Positions 9,055 through 17,408 of a DNA stretch of 64,000 nucleotides are shown here, in pieces; positions within the stretch are counted from its first letter, which is position 1, and the number at the start of each line of letters is the position of its first letter. The translations under genes and the position numbers were made by a program. The stretch lies in assembly GCA_018394315.1 (NCBI GenBank), contig CP074575.1, forward strand, positions 2,093,501 to 2,157,500. The letters are read 5' to 3'. The notes under the pieces were generated by a model. The model worked only from the letters and a program-made list of their open reading frames with translations. It had not been told where the DNA came from and ran no database searches. Origin of the DNA: Mycoplasmatota bacterium (GTDB lineage: Bacteria; Bacillota_I; Bacilli_A; MAG-NZ).

Positions 9055-9130
9055 ATTATATCTACCGATAAATATAAAATCAATATGAATACTACTGGTA
9101 AATTTAACAAGCACTGTGTACCTGGTAAAT
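9055..9130 (-). promoter_or_regulatory. Promoter and direct repeats upstream of the FMN lipoprotein
   Basis: On the minus strand TTGATT (9083-9078), a 17-nt spacer and TATAAT (9060-9055) lie upstream of the lipoprotein start. Immediately upstream of the -35 are two direct repeats of CTGGTAAAT (9095-9103 and 9122-9130, plus-strand reading) spaced 27 bp apart, a candidate activator or repressor site. Confidence 0.6.
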
Positions 9131-9332
9131 ATAATTTTTATGCTATAATTGAAAATTATAAATATATTTTATTTTAAGTCAAAGTGACTATTATTCGATT
9201 GAAAACGAGTAATTTACTAAGTATTATCAGATATCACTTTTTCTACCTAAATTTACTAATATTAAGAACTAATGAATAGAATTTGTTATCTACGAAGAAA
9301 ATATTGTATCAAATTAAGCAAGGAGGAAGTAT

Positions 9333-9674
9333 ATGGGTATCTTGTCAAGCTCAAAGACTATGATGGATAAATGTGTAGAATTATGTAATAATTGCCTTAG
9401 AGCATGCGAAGAGTGTCTTGAAGCATGTTTAATGGAACCCGACGTACAAGCAAGGATTAATTGCATAATGGTACTAAATGATTGTGCCGAGATCTGTACA
9501 CTAGCTACTCGATTTATGTCTAGAAATAGTAATTTCTCTAAAGAGATATGTAGGTTATGTGCTACTATCTGTGAAAAATGTGCTCAAGAGTGCGAAATGT
9601 TTGAAGATGAACATTGTAAAGAGTGTGCTAGTATTTGCCGTGATTGTGCTCAAGAGTGTAGAAACATGGCTTAG
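9333..9674 (+). CDS. DUF326 cysteine-rich four-helix protein
   Basis: A 113-residue protein with 19 cysteines, arranged mostly as CxxC and CxxxC spaced along helices, e.g. CNNCLRACEECLEAC near the start and CKECASICRDCAQEC near the end. This is the DUF326 family (YhjQ-like), related to cytosolic copper-storage four-helix bundles that line the helix core with Cys thiolates for Cu(I). Start at ATG with AAGGAGG. There is no signal peptide, so it is predicted to act in the cytosol or inside a spore. Family firm; copper binding inferred. Confidence 0.85.
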   Translation: MGILSSSKTMMDKCVELCNNCLRACEECLEACLMEPDVQARINCIMVLNDCAEICTLATRFMSRNSNFSKEICRLCATICEKCAQECEMFEDEHCKECASICRDCAQECRNMA

Positions 9675-9695
9675 CAAGCAGTTATCTTATTTGAA

Positions 9696-9720
9696 AAGGA
9701 TGTTCAACTTGAACATCCTT
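9696..9720. terminator. Hairpin between the DUF326 gene and the convergent kinase gene
   Basis: AAGGATGTTC and GAACATCCTT form a 10-bp perfect stem with a 5-nt loop between two convergent genes. The T-tract is weak on both sides. Confidence 0.7.
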
Positions 9721-9725
9721 AATCT

Positions 9726-10376
9726 TTATATGTTAAAATGTTTAATCACAGCTTCAGCACGTTCTAAAAAATTAGTCTCTTCGTCTCGAAAGTTGCATAA
9801 AAATCCAGACTCGATTGCTTTATCTATTTCTTTTTGTGCGATTACTTTTGATACTAATCTCGTGTTTTCTATTGAAAATTCAGGATTAGTGGTATTCTTC
9901 ATAATGCATTTAAGCATATCACTCTTGTCATCTCTACTGAAATACTCATTATACACTAACTCAGGATCAGCTAATAAGAATATTACCCTATCATACGTAG
10001 ATACTTGCTTAAAGATTTCGGGCATACAATGAATGTCAACCACAACTTTTTGATTCTTATCTTTTGCTAATTCAATTAAATCAAGTATTATAAAATCCAT
10101 TTCTTCTAACTCGCTATCTAGTAACCAATTAGCTTGTTTTTCTGCATTTCTACTAAAATATTCATCCCAAGTTGTAAAAGGTCTATTCATAGCTGGTTGA
10201 TTTTCTATATCACTATACTGACGGTGGTTCCAGTAATGATCATCTGCACTATAGTAAACCATATTAAATTCCTTTGATAAGTGTTTTGCCATTGTGGATT
10301 TTCCTCCACAGTTAGTTCCTGCAATAAAATATACATTTTTTAGTTTTCCTTTTAAAACATTATTCTTAATTTTCAT
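9726..10376 (-). CDS. P-loop NTPase, probable small-molecule kinase
   Basis: A 216-residue protein with a Walker A-type loop GTNCGGKST near residue 22 and a downstream SADDHY acidic segment, as in shikimate/gluconate/nucleoside-kinase-like P-loop proteins. A conserved VVVDIHCMP strand and a DPELVYNEYFSRD lid-like region follow. It probably phosphorylates a small molecule; the substrate is not evident. The start is the ATG at 10376 behind AAGGAGG; a TTG five codons upstream lies inside that ribosome site. A 17-codon frame with its own ribosome site sits just upstream. Confidence 0.75.
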   Translation of the reverse strand: MKIKNNVLKGKLKNVYFIAGTNCGGKSTMAKHLSKEFNMVYYSADDHYWNHRQYSDIENQPAMNRPFTTWDEYFSRNAEKQANWLLDSELEEMDFIILDLIELAKDKNQKVVVDIHCMPEIFKQVSTYDRVIFLLADPELVYNEYFSRDDKSDMLKCIMKNTTNPEFSIENTRLVSKVIAQKEIDKAIESGFLCNFRDEETNFLERAEAVIKHFNI

Positions 10377-10394
10377 AATTTCCTCCTTCAAATA

Positions 10395-10448
10395 TTAATT
10401 TAAAAGAGATGTTCTGATCTTGACCGGTCGACAATTCATGAAAAACAT
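10395..10448 (-). CDS. Candidate 17-residue leader peptide
   Basis: ATG-initiated frame of 17 codons (starts MFFMNCRPVK) with a near-perfect AAGGAGGT ribosome site 5 nt upstream, ending 18 nt before the kinase start on the same strand. It contains a GACCGGTC palindrome within the coding sequence. It could be a translated leader controlling the kinase gene or simply a short peptide gene. I see no terminator hairpin downstream, so a transcriptional attenuation role is not supported. Confidence 0.35.
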   Translation of the reverse strand: MFFMNCRPVKIRTSLLN

Positions 10449-10477
10449 AACGTACCTCCTTGATGACTTAATATAAT

Positions 10478-10702
10478 TTATTTAATAATAAATTCTTTTT
10501 TTATAAATGTTTTTATTTCATCATAAAAGAAAATTAATACTCCAATAATTGTGAAAATGACGAAAAAATCAAATATATTACCTGCTTGAGTATGTAATAC
10601 ATTAACGTACTGACTACTTGATACCATAGAGGTACAAATTATTCCCGTAATACTTATTATCCCTGTAAATATCATAATTGCGCCAAAAATCATTCTTTTC
10701 AT
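10478..10702 (-). CDS. Small membrane protein with two helices
   Basis: A 74-residue protein with two hydrophobic helices (residues ~4-27 and ~42-60), a short polar loop between them, and a basic C-terminal tail (KTFIKKEFIIK). The ATG at 10702 follows AGGGGGAA; an upstream in-frame start at 10720 overlaps that site and is unlikely. It is probably cotranscribed with the acetyltransferase gene 32 bp upstream. No family recognised. Confidence 0.6.
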   Translation of the reverse strand: MKRMIFGAIMIFTGIISITGIICTSMVSSSQYVNVLHTQAGNIFDFFVIFTIIGVLIFFYDEIKTFIKKEFIIK

Positions 10703-10734
10703 AATTCCCCCTATATTCAATAAAATAGTAAAGC

Positions 10735-11520
10735 CTACATATCTGGTGCCCAGTAATGAGCAATTTCATCCTCTCTTTCAATAAAACCTAGTTTCTTAGC
10801 TAATATAATAGACGTCTCTCTGAATGGCCAACATGACCAATTTGGAGTCAATCCTTTTTCAATACACTTTTCTATAAAGCTAGCTGCTACTATCCTAGCA
10901 AAACCTTTTCCCATATACTCTTCCTTAGTAAAAATATCAATTTCTGCATTACTATTTCCAACATGAATAGAATAACATGCTGATATAACTTCGCCGTCTT
11001 TTAATATACAAAAACCAATACCATTAGCAACAAATTTTTCTACTGACTTATAAGATTTTGTAATGTTAATCTTCTTCGCGATTTCTTCATCAATTTGTTT
11101 TAGAGTATATCCTTTTGGTAATTCAATAATTTTCTTGTTTGCTTCAAATTTTGATTTATCAAATTCAAACGTTTTTCTTTGAATTGTTATTGTACCCTTT
11201 TCATTAAATAACTTTAAAAGTTCTTCATTCCAACCGCTTGATAAAGGAAATAAAACTAATTCGCCTCCATCAACCAAAATCTTATTAAATATTAAATCAC
11301 GCAATTCAGTGCTGAAATTTTTAATACCTACTTCACCAGCAATGTAGCAAAAAGAATCTTCGGCATACAAAAATACTGTTTTAGGTTCATTTAGATCATC
11401 AACATAAATACTTCCTTTAGCTATTCCTTCTACTATAGAAAATACTATTGGTATGCTATGTTCAATATTTTTTAATGCTGTATTAACCTTATAATAATCT
11501 TTTGTGTTTAATTTATTCAT
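10735..11520 (-). CDS. GNAT-family acetyltransferase (GNAT_acetyltr_2-like)
   Basis: A 261-residue protein. The N-terminal half is poorly conserved, and the C-terminal half (residues ~140-258) is a GNAT fold with the acetyl-CoA loop YMGKGFARIVA after a beta strand containing EIDIFT. The segment NWSCWPFRETSIILAKKLGF matches two-domain bacterial acetyltransferases of the PF12746 type. It likely transfers acetyl from acetyl-CoA to an amine; the substrate is unknown. The start has a GGGG-type ribosome site. It precedes the small membrane-protein gene. Confidence 0.8.
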   Translation of the reverse strand: MNKLNTKDYYKVNTALKNIEHSIPIVFSIVEGIAKGSIYVDDLNEPKTVFLYAEDSFCYIAGEVGIKNFSTELRDLIFNKILVDGGELVLFPLSSGWNEELLKLFNEKGTITIQRKTFEFDKSKFEANKKIIELPKGYTLKQIDEEIAKKINITKSYKSVEKFVANGIGFCILKDGEVISACYSIHVGNSNAEIDIFTKEEYMGKGFARIVAASFIEKCIEKGLTPNWSCWPFRETSIILAKKLGFIEREDEIAHYWAPDM

Positions 11521-11546
11521 TACTATTCCCCTTATATTATATTATC

Positions 11547-12074
11547 CTAGAAATTAGCGTGCTCTCGTTTAACGCTTTCTCCCTCATCTTCTAAGACTTC
11601 TGTATTAGATATAATATCTCTTATTGTTTGTTTGTCATCTCTTAGTGCGACCATAAATAAATCAATAATAGATCCTATACCTAAAGTTAGTGTCCACCAT
11701 AAAAACTTAAAAACAACTTCCCTTAAGAATAATTGCCCAAATGATAATTCAGACTTACTTGTTGGGCTCACTCGAATACCACACACAAGTCTACCAATAG
11801 TTTTCCCATTCCAAAACAATGGAAGGAGTACATTGTATAACATCATGCCTACAAAGCCCACAAGATATGAGTATATAGTGACATACTTCAGATAGTCCCA
11901 ATATATAATCATGAACTCACTCTCAGTTATCAACATTTTTTCAAGGTCAAATGCAAGTCTAATAAACTCCATAGTTCTCCCGAATATTGGAATTAAAAAC
12001 GGAATGCTTAATGTGCTCACTAGTAAATTATCAATAAAATAACTCCCAAATCTTTTAATAGCATTACTTCTCAT
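11547..12074 (-). CDS. RDD-family membrane protein
   Basis: A 175-residue protein with the RDD layout: an N-terminal RFGSYFIDNLLVS motif at the first helix, two or three more helices, and the conserved NGKTIGRLVCGIRV segment near residue 100 followed by FLREVVFKFLWW. RDD proteins are small membrane proteins, some with transport or export-related roles. ATG follows GAGGAGG. It lies between the acetyltransferase gene and the two-component genes on the same strand. Confidence 0.85.
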   Translation of the reverse strand: MRSNAIKRFGSYFIDNLLVSTLSIPFLIPIFGRTMEFIRLAFDLEKMLITESEFMIIYWDYLKYVTIYSYLVGFVGMMLYNVLLPLFWNGKTIGRLVCGIRVSPTSKSELSFGQLFLREVVFKFLWWTLTLGIGSIIDLFMVALRDDKQTIRDIISNTEVLEDEGESVKREHANF

Positions 12075-12118
12075 AATAGTTCCTCCTCTTTAGTAAAAAA
12101 TGCTCTACTCTATTATAC

Positions 12119-12766
12119 TTACTCATCAACATATTTATTTTCTATTGCATAAAGAATCGCTTTACTGCGCTCTTTAATTCCTATTTTATCATAAATAGTA
12201 CTTATATAATTCTTTACTGTGCCCTCAGATATATATAATGACTCAGCAATTTCCTTATTATTCAATCCTTTACCAAGTAGTTTAAAGACATCTATCTCTC
12301 TTTCCGTAAGTTGATCAATTTGACCATCTAGATTAGCACTTTGTCTCTTAACTGTTATATGAGATATGATTTTCGAAGCTATTTCTGGTTGAATAATCGA
12401 GTTCCCTCCATATACATCCTTAATAGCACTAATTAATTTTTCTGATGTTAAATCCTTAAGTAAGTACCCTTCTGCTCCATTCCTAAGTCCCTCAATTATA
12501 TACTCATCATCATCAAATGTTGTTAGTATTAAAACTTTAACATATGGATACTTTTCTTTTATAGCTTGAGTACACTCTACTCCATTCATGATAGGCATTC
12601 TTATATCTAGTAAAACTAGATCCGGATTATATAAGCTGATTTTGTCTAAGGCATCTTGTCCATTTTCAGCAAGACCAACAACTTTTATATCTTCTTCAAA
12701 TTCTAAGATAGTCTTTAACCCTTCTCTCATCAATCTTTGATCATCTACTACGAGTATCTTAATCAT
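12119..12766 (-). CDS. NarL/LuxR-type response regulator
   Basis: A 215-residue regulator: receiver domain with DD at residues 8-9, phosphoacceptor Asp54 in LVLLDIRMP and the conserved Lys after LKDLTSEK, then a LuxR-type helix-turn-helix (residues ~150-210) containing LTEREIDVFKLLGKGLNNKEIAESL. It is the DNA-binding partner of the overlapping histidine kinase and probably controls transcription after phosphorylation. Its start overlaps the kinase end by 8 bp and has a GGAGG site within the kinase 3' end. Confidence 0.93.
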   Translation of the reverse strand: MIKILVVDDQRLMREGLKTILEFEEDIKVVGLAENGQDALDKISLYNPDLVLLDIRMPIMNGVECTQAIKEKYPYVKVLILTTFDDDEYIIEGLRNGAEGYLLKDLTSEKLISAIKDVYGGNSIIQPEIASKIISHITVKRQSANLDGQIDQLTEREIDVFKLLGKGLNNKEIAESLYISEGTVKNYISTIYDKIGIKERSKAILYAIENKYVDE

Positions 12767-13934
12767 AGGAGAATCCTCCTTTTATTGGCACCCAAATATT
12801 TGTTCTAAAACCTTTTCCGAGTGTACTATAGAATTCAACTGTCCCATCAAAGGTTCCTATTCTCTCAATAATTCCTTTCAACCCAAATCCTTCCTTAATC
12901 AAATTACATCCTGCTCCGTCATCACTCATATTTAAAATTAAATATTCATCAGATTCAAAAATATCTATAGTTATGTGTTTAGCATTACCATGTCTCATAG
13001 AATTGGTTATCGTTTCCTGAATTACTCGAAATAGAGGAACCTCCATAAAGGCTGGAACATCAATTTTCTTATTAGTTAGTTTGACTTCTATATTCATATT
13101 TTCTTTAACATCATCTATTAAAGTAAGGACTGCATCGATAAACGTTCTATTTTCAAGGGCCCTTGGCCTTAATGCTTTTATTGTTCTCTTAATATCATTT
13201 AGGCCATCCCTAGTAGAGTTTTGGGCTTTTTCTATTTCTTTAAAAGCTCTATCCAAATCAATTCCTATTAACTTTTTACAAGCCTCTAGTTGAACAACAA
13301 CTGCTGTAAAAGTATGAGCAAGGGTATCATGAATTTCTCTTGCCATTCTTAACCTTTCATTATCAATAGAAAGTTCCTTTATCTTAGATGATTTTAGTAA
13401 TAACTTTTGATATGCTAGTTCTAATTCCTGATTAGCTCTCATTACTTTTTGTTTCTCTCTCATTTGCACTTTAACTAATAACCCGACTGAAAAAATAAGT
13501 ACCAAAGCTAGTCCAAAGCTATAGAATCCATTTAATATAAAATAAATTATACTATTTATTTCAGTAACCGTACTAAACCATACAAACAAAATAACAGCAC
13601 TAAGAATCGTAATGATTATACTTATATAAATTGAGTTGATAAATACAACTTCAAAAATTATTGTACAAAAAAACAAGGTTACAACTGCAGAATCTGATAA
13701 AAAGAGAATAGATCCAACTACAATTAACTGAATAATTATACTAACAACACTATATTTGAAATGTTTTTCTTTCCTGTATATAAAAAACTGTCTTAGTGCC
13801 GTATTAACAATGACAAATAAAATGCAAGATAATAATAGTAATACATTATTTGGATTATATACTAAAAGTTCTATAGAGCCTAGTATATAAAATATTATTT
13901 CAAGAACGATAAAGACTTTTTCGATCTTTCTCAA
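12759..13934 (-). CDS. NarL-partner sensor histidine kinase (HisKA_3)
   Basis: A 391-residue membrane kinase. The N-terminus has five or six helices without a large extracellular domain, followed by a coiled linker, the phospho-His motif REIHDTLAHTFTAV near residue 200 and an HATPase domain with NSMRHGNAKHI and DDGAGC. This intramembrane-sensing layout is typical of LiaS/DesK/BceS-like kinases. The start is a TTG at 13934 behind GGGGGGAG; an ATG 42 nt upstream lacks a ribosome site. It forms one operon with the response regulator and, 56 bp upstream, the microprotein and CPBP protease genes. Confidence 0.88.
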   Translation of the reverse strand: MRKIEKVFIVLEIIFYILGSIELLVYNPNNVLLLLSCILFVIVNTALRQFFIYRKEKHFKYSVVSIIIQLIVVGSILFLSDSAVVTLFFCTIIFEVVFINSIYISIIITILSAVILFVWFSTVTEINSIIYFILNGFYSFGLALVLIFSVGLLVKVQMREKQKVMRANQELELAYQKLLLKSSKIKELSIDNERLRMAREIHDTLAHTFTAVVVQLEACKKLIGIDLDRAFKEIEKAQNSTRDGLNDIKRTIKALRPRALENRTFIDAVLTLIDDVKENMNIEVKLTNKKIDVPAFMEVPLFRVIQETITNSMRHGNAKHITIDIFESDEYLILNMSDDGAGCNLIKEGFGLKGIIERIGTFDGTVEFYSTLGKGFRTNIWVPIKGGFSYD

Positions 13935-13990
13935 ATTACTCCCCCCAATATTCGTCATATTACCTAATATTACCATATATGTAAAAATCT

Positions 13991-14155
13991 TTAAAGAAGA
14001 CCATTTAAATGGTTGTTTAAATATAGTTTTGCTTGATCAAGATCTAATTTAAGATGTTCTCTTTTAATACCCATTGCACCTTCGCTTTTAATAAATCTAG
14101 AAAAACCATTTTTATTTTTGTTGAATACTTTGCTTATGTTTTTTAAATTTTTGAT
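13991..14155 (-). CDS. 54-residue basic microprotein between CPBP protease and kinase
   Basis: A frame with strong AGGAGG starting 3 nt after the CPBP stop. No ATG or TTG is near; the only GTG (14164) abuts the ribosome site, whereas an ATC at 14155 sits 8 nt downstream (an ATA sits at 5 nt). From the ATC the peptide begins MKNLKNISKV, has a basic N-terminal third, a central GAMGI and a charged helical end (LKLDLDQAKLYLNNHL). There is no clear signal peptide. Placed between a CPBP protease and a kinase/regulator pair, it could be a signal, a protease substrate or an accessory factor. No family recognised. Confidence 0.5.
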   Translation of the reverse strand: MKNLKNISKVFNKNKNGFSRFIKSEGAMGIKREHLKLDLDQAKLYLNNHLNGLL

Positions 14156-14171
14156 TATAGCCACCTCCTCA

Positions 14172-14990
14172 CTACACTGTTTTACTCTTATTCTTATACA
14201 TGTAAGAAACTAGCAGTATCAATATTACATCACCAATTATTGTTGCAATCATTAATAATTCATTTATACTTAAAGTCCCAAAGTTAAATACCCAAATTAT
14301 TAGTGTAGCGTGATTAACACTTCCAAAAAACATTCCCAAGAAAAGATCAACTGCGCTATGTAATAAAACTCCAGGCCAAATTGAACCAGTTAAATCATAT
14401 ATATAGGTAAATAAGAAAGTCGCGAGTAATAACTCAAGCAAATAAGCTACACTAAACGGTTGCTGCAAGAAGTGAATAAGAACAAAAATCAATCCACTTA
14501 TAACATATGCTGGCAATCTACCGTACCTAGTTAAACTTCTGAATAAATAACCCCTAAAATAAAATTCTTCATTTAAACCAACAGTCAAATATAAGAATGC
14601 AGCACTAAATATATACTTTAGCTGTACATTAGACCATCTCCAGTATGTAATACCCCATTTCTTTGTTAGCACCACCACTATGAAAAGCACTGAGAATGAT
14701 ACAACAAGCGAAATAATTGTTAATAACAATTCTTTTTTTCCAAATCTAAATCCAAAACCTTTCCAATTTCTCTTATCAACTACTCGGTGTAAAAATAAGG
14801 TAAATAAAACTACTCCAATACAATAAATAAATGCAAATAATATTATTTTCGGATTACGTACATCTACCAAACTCATAGTTCCGAAATACTTTGTAGCCAA
14901 TGCGTATAAAACTTGTCCAGTAATGATAAGTATTACAACTGATATCAACGAACGTATACCAGGATACCACTTTCTTAATATTTTAATCAT
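14172..14990 (-). CDS. CPBP-family intramembrane metalloprotease
   Basis: A 272-residue protein with seven or eight membrane helices and the Abi/CPBP signature: the glutamate motif NEEFYFRGYLFR (EExxxR) near residue 140, a following HFxxQ motif (VLIHFLQQPF) and a conserved terminal LLHSAVD. CPBP proteins include CAAX prenyl proteases, Rce1-like and bacteriocin self-immunity or processing proteins. Start at ATG 14990 behind GAGGTG; the upstream GTG overlaps that site. First gene of an operon with the microprotein, kinase and regulator. Confidence 0.88.
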   Translation of the reverse strand: MIKILRKWYPGIRSLISVVILIITGQVLYALATKYFGTMSLVDVRNPKIILFAFIYCIGVVLFTLFLHRVVDKRNWKGFGFRFGKKELLLTIISLVVSFSVLFIVVVLTKKWGITYWRWSNVQLKYIFSAAFLYLTVGLNEEFYFRGYLFRSLTRYGRLPAYVISGLIFVLIHFLQQPFSVAYLLELLLATFLFTYIYDLTGSIWPGVLLHSAVDLFLGMFFGSVNHATLIIWVFNFGTLSINELLMIATIIGDVILILLVSYMYKNKSKTV

Positions 14991-15021
14991 ATTAATCACC
15001 TCTTTCTATATTACAGTTCGT

Positions 15022-15064
15022 ATTATAAATAATATTCACAGTGTTGTCAGGTGAGTCTAGTCAC
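15022..15064 (-). promoter_or_regulatory. Promoter of the CPBP-microprotein-kinase-regulator operon
   Basis: On the minus strand CTGACA (15050-15045), a 17-nt spacer and TATAAT (15027-15022) lie 31 nt before the CPBP start. Just upstream of the -35, GTGA...TCAC (15051-15064) is a partial inverted repeat that could bind the operon's own response regulator. Confidence 0.7.
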
Positions 15065-15070
15065 AAAAAA

Positions 15071-15113
15071 AGTAATAAATGTATATGACTGCGGTCATAA
15101 AACACTTATTACT
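15071..15113. promoter_or_regulatory. Nested inverted repeat between divergent genes
   Basis: Outer arms AGTAATAA / TTATTACT enclose inner arms TATGAC / GTCATA around a TGCG loop. On the minus strand it is followed by seven T, so it would act as a terminator for leftward transcripts, yet it lies upstream of the CPBP promoter and in the leader region of the rightward alcohol dehydrogenase gene. It may be an operator or an insulating terminator between the divergent units. Confidence 0.55.
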
Positions 15114-15200
15114 TAAAATTTATTCAAATTTTTTTAGTATAGCAACATTAAGATAGAGATAAAATAAACATGGCTATATATAAATGAAAGAGGTGTTTAA

Positions 15201-16352
15201 ATGGCGAGTTACAAATTTTTTATGCCCCCAGTAAACTTAATGGGAACAGGATGTTTAGAAGAGACAGGAAAAGATGTAAAAACTTTAGGTTTTAAAAAAG
15301 CTCTTATTGTAACAGATAAGGTTTTGAATGAAATAGGTCTTGTGAAAGATTTAGAACGCGTATTAAATGAAAATGGGATAAAATCGATTATATTTGATGG
15401 AACTCAACCAAATCCAACTGTAGGAAATGTTGAAGAAGGTCTTAAACTTTTACAAGATAATGACTGCGACTTTATTATTTCATTCGGTGGTGGATCTCCA
15501 CACGACTGTGCTAAAGGTATTGCGCTTGTAGCTACAAATGGTGGGTCTATCAAAGATTATGAAGGTGTTGATATCTCAAGCAAGCCTCAGCTTCCATTAG
15601 TTGCGATTAATACAACTGCTGGGACTGCTTCAGAAATGACTAGATTTTGTATTATAACTGATGAGTCAAGACATATTAAAATGGCTATTGTTGATAAAAA
15701 CACTACACCAATCCTATCAGTGAATGATCCCTTATTAATGATAAAGATGCCTAAATCACTAACAGCTGCTACAGGGATGGACGCACTAACTCACGCCGTT
15801 GAAGCATATGTATCTACCATCGCTACTCCAATAACTGATGCTTGTGCACTTAAAGCTATAGAACTAATTAGTGATCATTTAAGAACCGCAGTTGAAAACG
15901 GCAGTGATGAAAACGCAAGAGAAATGATGGCTTATGCTGAGTTCTTAGCTGGGATGGCATTTAATAATGCATCACTAGGATATGTTCATGCAATGGCACA
16001 CCAACTAGGTGGATTTTATGACCTACCTCATGGTGTTTGTAACGCAGTTCTCCTACCTCATGTAGAAGAGTATAACGCACAAGTCTCTGCTGCTCGTTTA
16101 AAAGATGTAGCTAAAACAATGGGTGTAGATATTTCTAATATGTCCGATGAAGATGGGGCGAAGGCTGCAATTGATGCGATTAAATCGCTTTCTAGTGATA
16201 TCGGTATCCCATCAGGATTAAGTGAATTAGGAGCAAAAGAAGAGGATTTAGATACCCTAGCAACAAATGCATTAAAAGACGCCACTGGAGCAACAAATCC
16301 CAAACAAGCAACCCACCAGGAAATTGTAAATATATATAAAAACGCAATGTAA
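15201..16352 (+). CDS. Iron-containing alcohol dehydrogenase (AdhB/DhaT type)
   Basis: A 383-residue group III dehydrogenase, exactly the family's usual length. The NAD-binding [14 protein letters not shown] loop lies near residue 97, and metal ligands come from [12 protein letters not shown] (Asp, His) and [20 protein letters not shown] (His, His). It oxidises alcohols or, more likely in a fermenter, reduces aldehydes with NADH. Closest motif pattern is Zymomonas AdhB, YiaY and 1,3-propanediol dehydrogenase. ATG follows AGAGGTG. Monocistronic. Confidence 0.92.
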   Translation: MASYKFFMPPVNLMGTGCLEETGKDVKTLGFKKALIVTDKVLNEIGLVKDLERVLNENGIKSIIFDGTQPNPTVGNVEEGLKLLQDNDCDFIISFGGGSPHDCAKGIALVATNGGSIKDYEGVDISSKPQLPLVAINTTAGTASEMTRFCIITDESRHIKMAIVDKNTTPILSVNDPLLMIKMPKSLTAATGMDALTHAVEAYVSTIATPITDACALKAIELISDHLRTAVENGSDENAREMMAYAEFLAGMAFNNASLGYVHAMAHQLGGFYDLPHGVCNAVLLPHVEEYNAQVSAARLKDVAKTMGVDISNMSDEDGAKAAIDAIKSLSSDIGIPSGLSELGAKEEDLDTLATNALKDATGATNPKQATHQEIVNIYKNAM

Positions 16353-16368
16353 TATGTTATAACATACA

Positions 16369-16399
16369 ACTAGCCCTGAAAAATCAGGACTAGTTTTTT
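16369..16399. terminator. Bidirectional terminator
   Basis: ACTAGCCCTGA pairs with TCAGGACTAGT (one C-A mismatch) and is followed by a T-run, between the convergent dehydrogenase and lipoate-ligase genes. Confidence 0.85.
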
Positions 16400-16400
16400 A

Positions 16401-17408
16401 CTATAAATTAAATATACTTAATAAGGAAAATTTAATATCCTCTCTTATCATTTCGTTTTCTATAGTACTATCAATTGATTGATGAAGTACTTTTATTTTC
16501 GCTTTAGACCCTATAAATCTCTCCTCAAGTAATTCGAAGTTTTCCATTATAATTGAATCAGTATTAATAAAGCAACTAGAGATTAAGCCATCATCTATAT
16601 CTAAATCAATATCGAAAGTCCCCCAGTCAAATTTTTGAGTAGTATTTATGTTACATTTTGGACTTTCTTTCATATTCCATTCCCATGTATTGTACTTTCT
16701 TGCATAATCTTTTATTAACTTAAAATCATCTAGAACCTGTACTTCAAGTGATAACTCATCATTGTATAATCTATTAAATGATTCAATTAACTTTTTCTTA
16801 AGACTTCCGATTGTTACTTCCTCATTTAGTTCTTTTAAATTAGTAACACGAGATCTAATTGATTCAATTCCCTTACTTGTTACTTTAACCTTGGCAGGTG
16901 TAAGATAATTAACTAACTTTTCTAATGCAACATTAACAAGTAAGGTACCATGATGACAACAAACTTCATCTTCTTCCATAAACGCGTTACCAGAAAACTT
17001 TTTCCCATCTACAGTTAAATCGTTGCGGCCAGTATAATTACCTACTATCCCAAAAGACTTTAATGCATCTAATATAACTTCAAGTTGCTTTTTTATATTA
17101 TAAGTCGAACTATGAGCAATAAAAGTAAAATTCAGATTACCTAAATCATGGTATACTGCACCACCACCAGATAGTCGCCTTACTAGTTTAACATTGTCTT
17201 CTTTTAATAATTCTATGTTACACTCTTTTACCGGATTTTGATTTCTACCAATAACAACAGTATTTTTATTCTGCCACAAATAAAATATAACCTCTTCTTT
17301 TTTGCATACAGACATTAAATATTCTTCATAAGACAAGTTAACTGCTGGATCAAAACTGTTAGATATATATATTTGATTCGTTTTACCCAAAATGAATTCC
17401 ACGCTCAT
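16401..17408 (-). CDS. lplA: Lipoate-protein ligase A
   Basis: A 335-residue enzyme that activates lipoate with ATP and attaches it to lipoyl-domain lysines. Motifs: IGRNQNPVKECN, the lipoate-binding RRLSGGGAVYHDLGNLNFTF near residue 80, the catalytic-lysine segment DLTVDGKKFSGNAF and a C-terminal accessory domain. Its ATG lies inside the 3' end of the dihydrolipoamide dehydrogenase gene (26-bp overlap), so the two are translationally coupled. The upstream partner carries a lipoyl domain and is the obvious client. Confidence 0.92.
   Translation of the reverse strand: MSVEFILGKTNQIYISNSFDPAVNLSYEEYLMSVCKKEEVIFYLWQNKNTVVIGRNQNPVKECNIELLKEDNVKLVRRLSGGGAVYHDLGNLNFTFIAHSSTYNIKKQLEVILDALKSFGIVGNYTGRNDLTVDGKKFSGNAFMEEDEVCCHHGTLLVNVALEKLVNYLTPAKVKVTSKGIESIRSRVTNLKELNEEVTIGSLKKKLIESFNRLYNDELSLEVQVLDDFKLIKDYARKYNTWEWNMKESPKCNINTTQKFDWGTFDIDLDIDDGLISSCFINTDSIIMENFELLEERFIGSKAKIKVLHQSIDSTIENEMIREDIKFSLLSIFNL

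Noticed and set aside
9559-10032. 157-residue plus-strand frame
   Set aside because: Overlaps the DUF326 gene and runs antisense through the P-loop kinase gene; no ribosome site.
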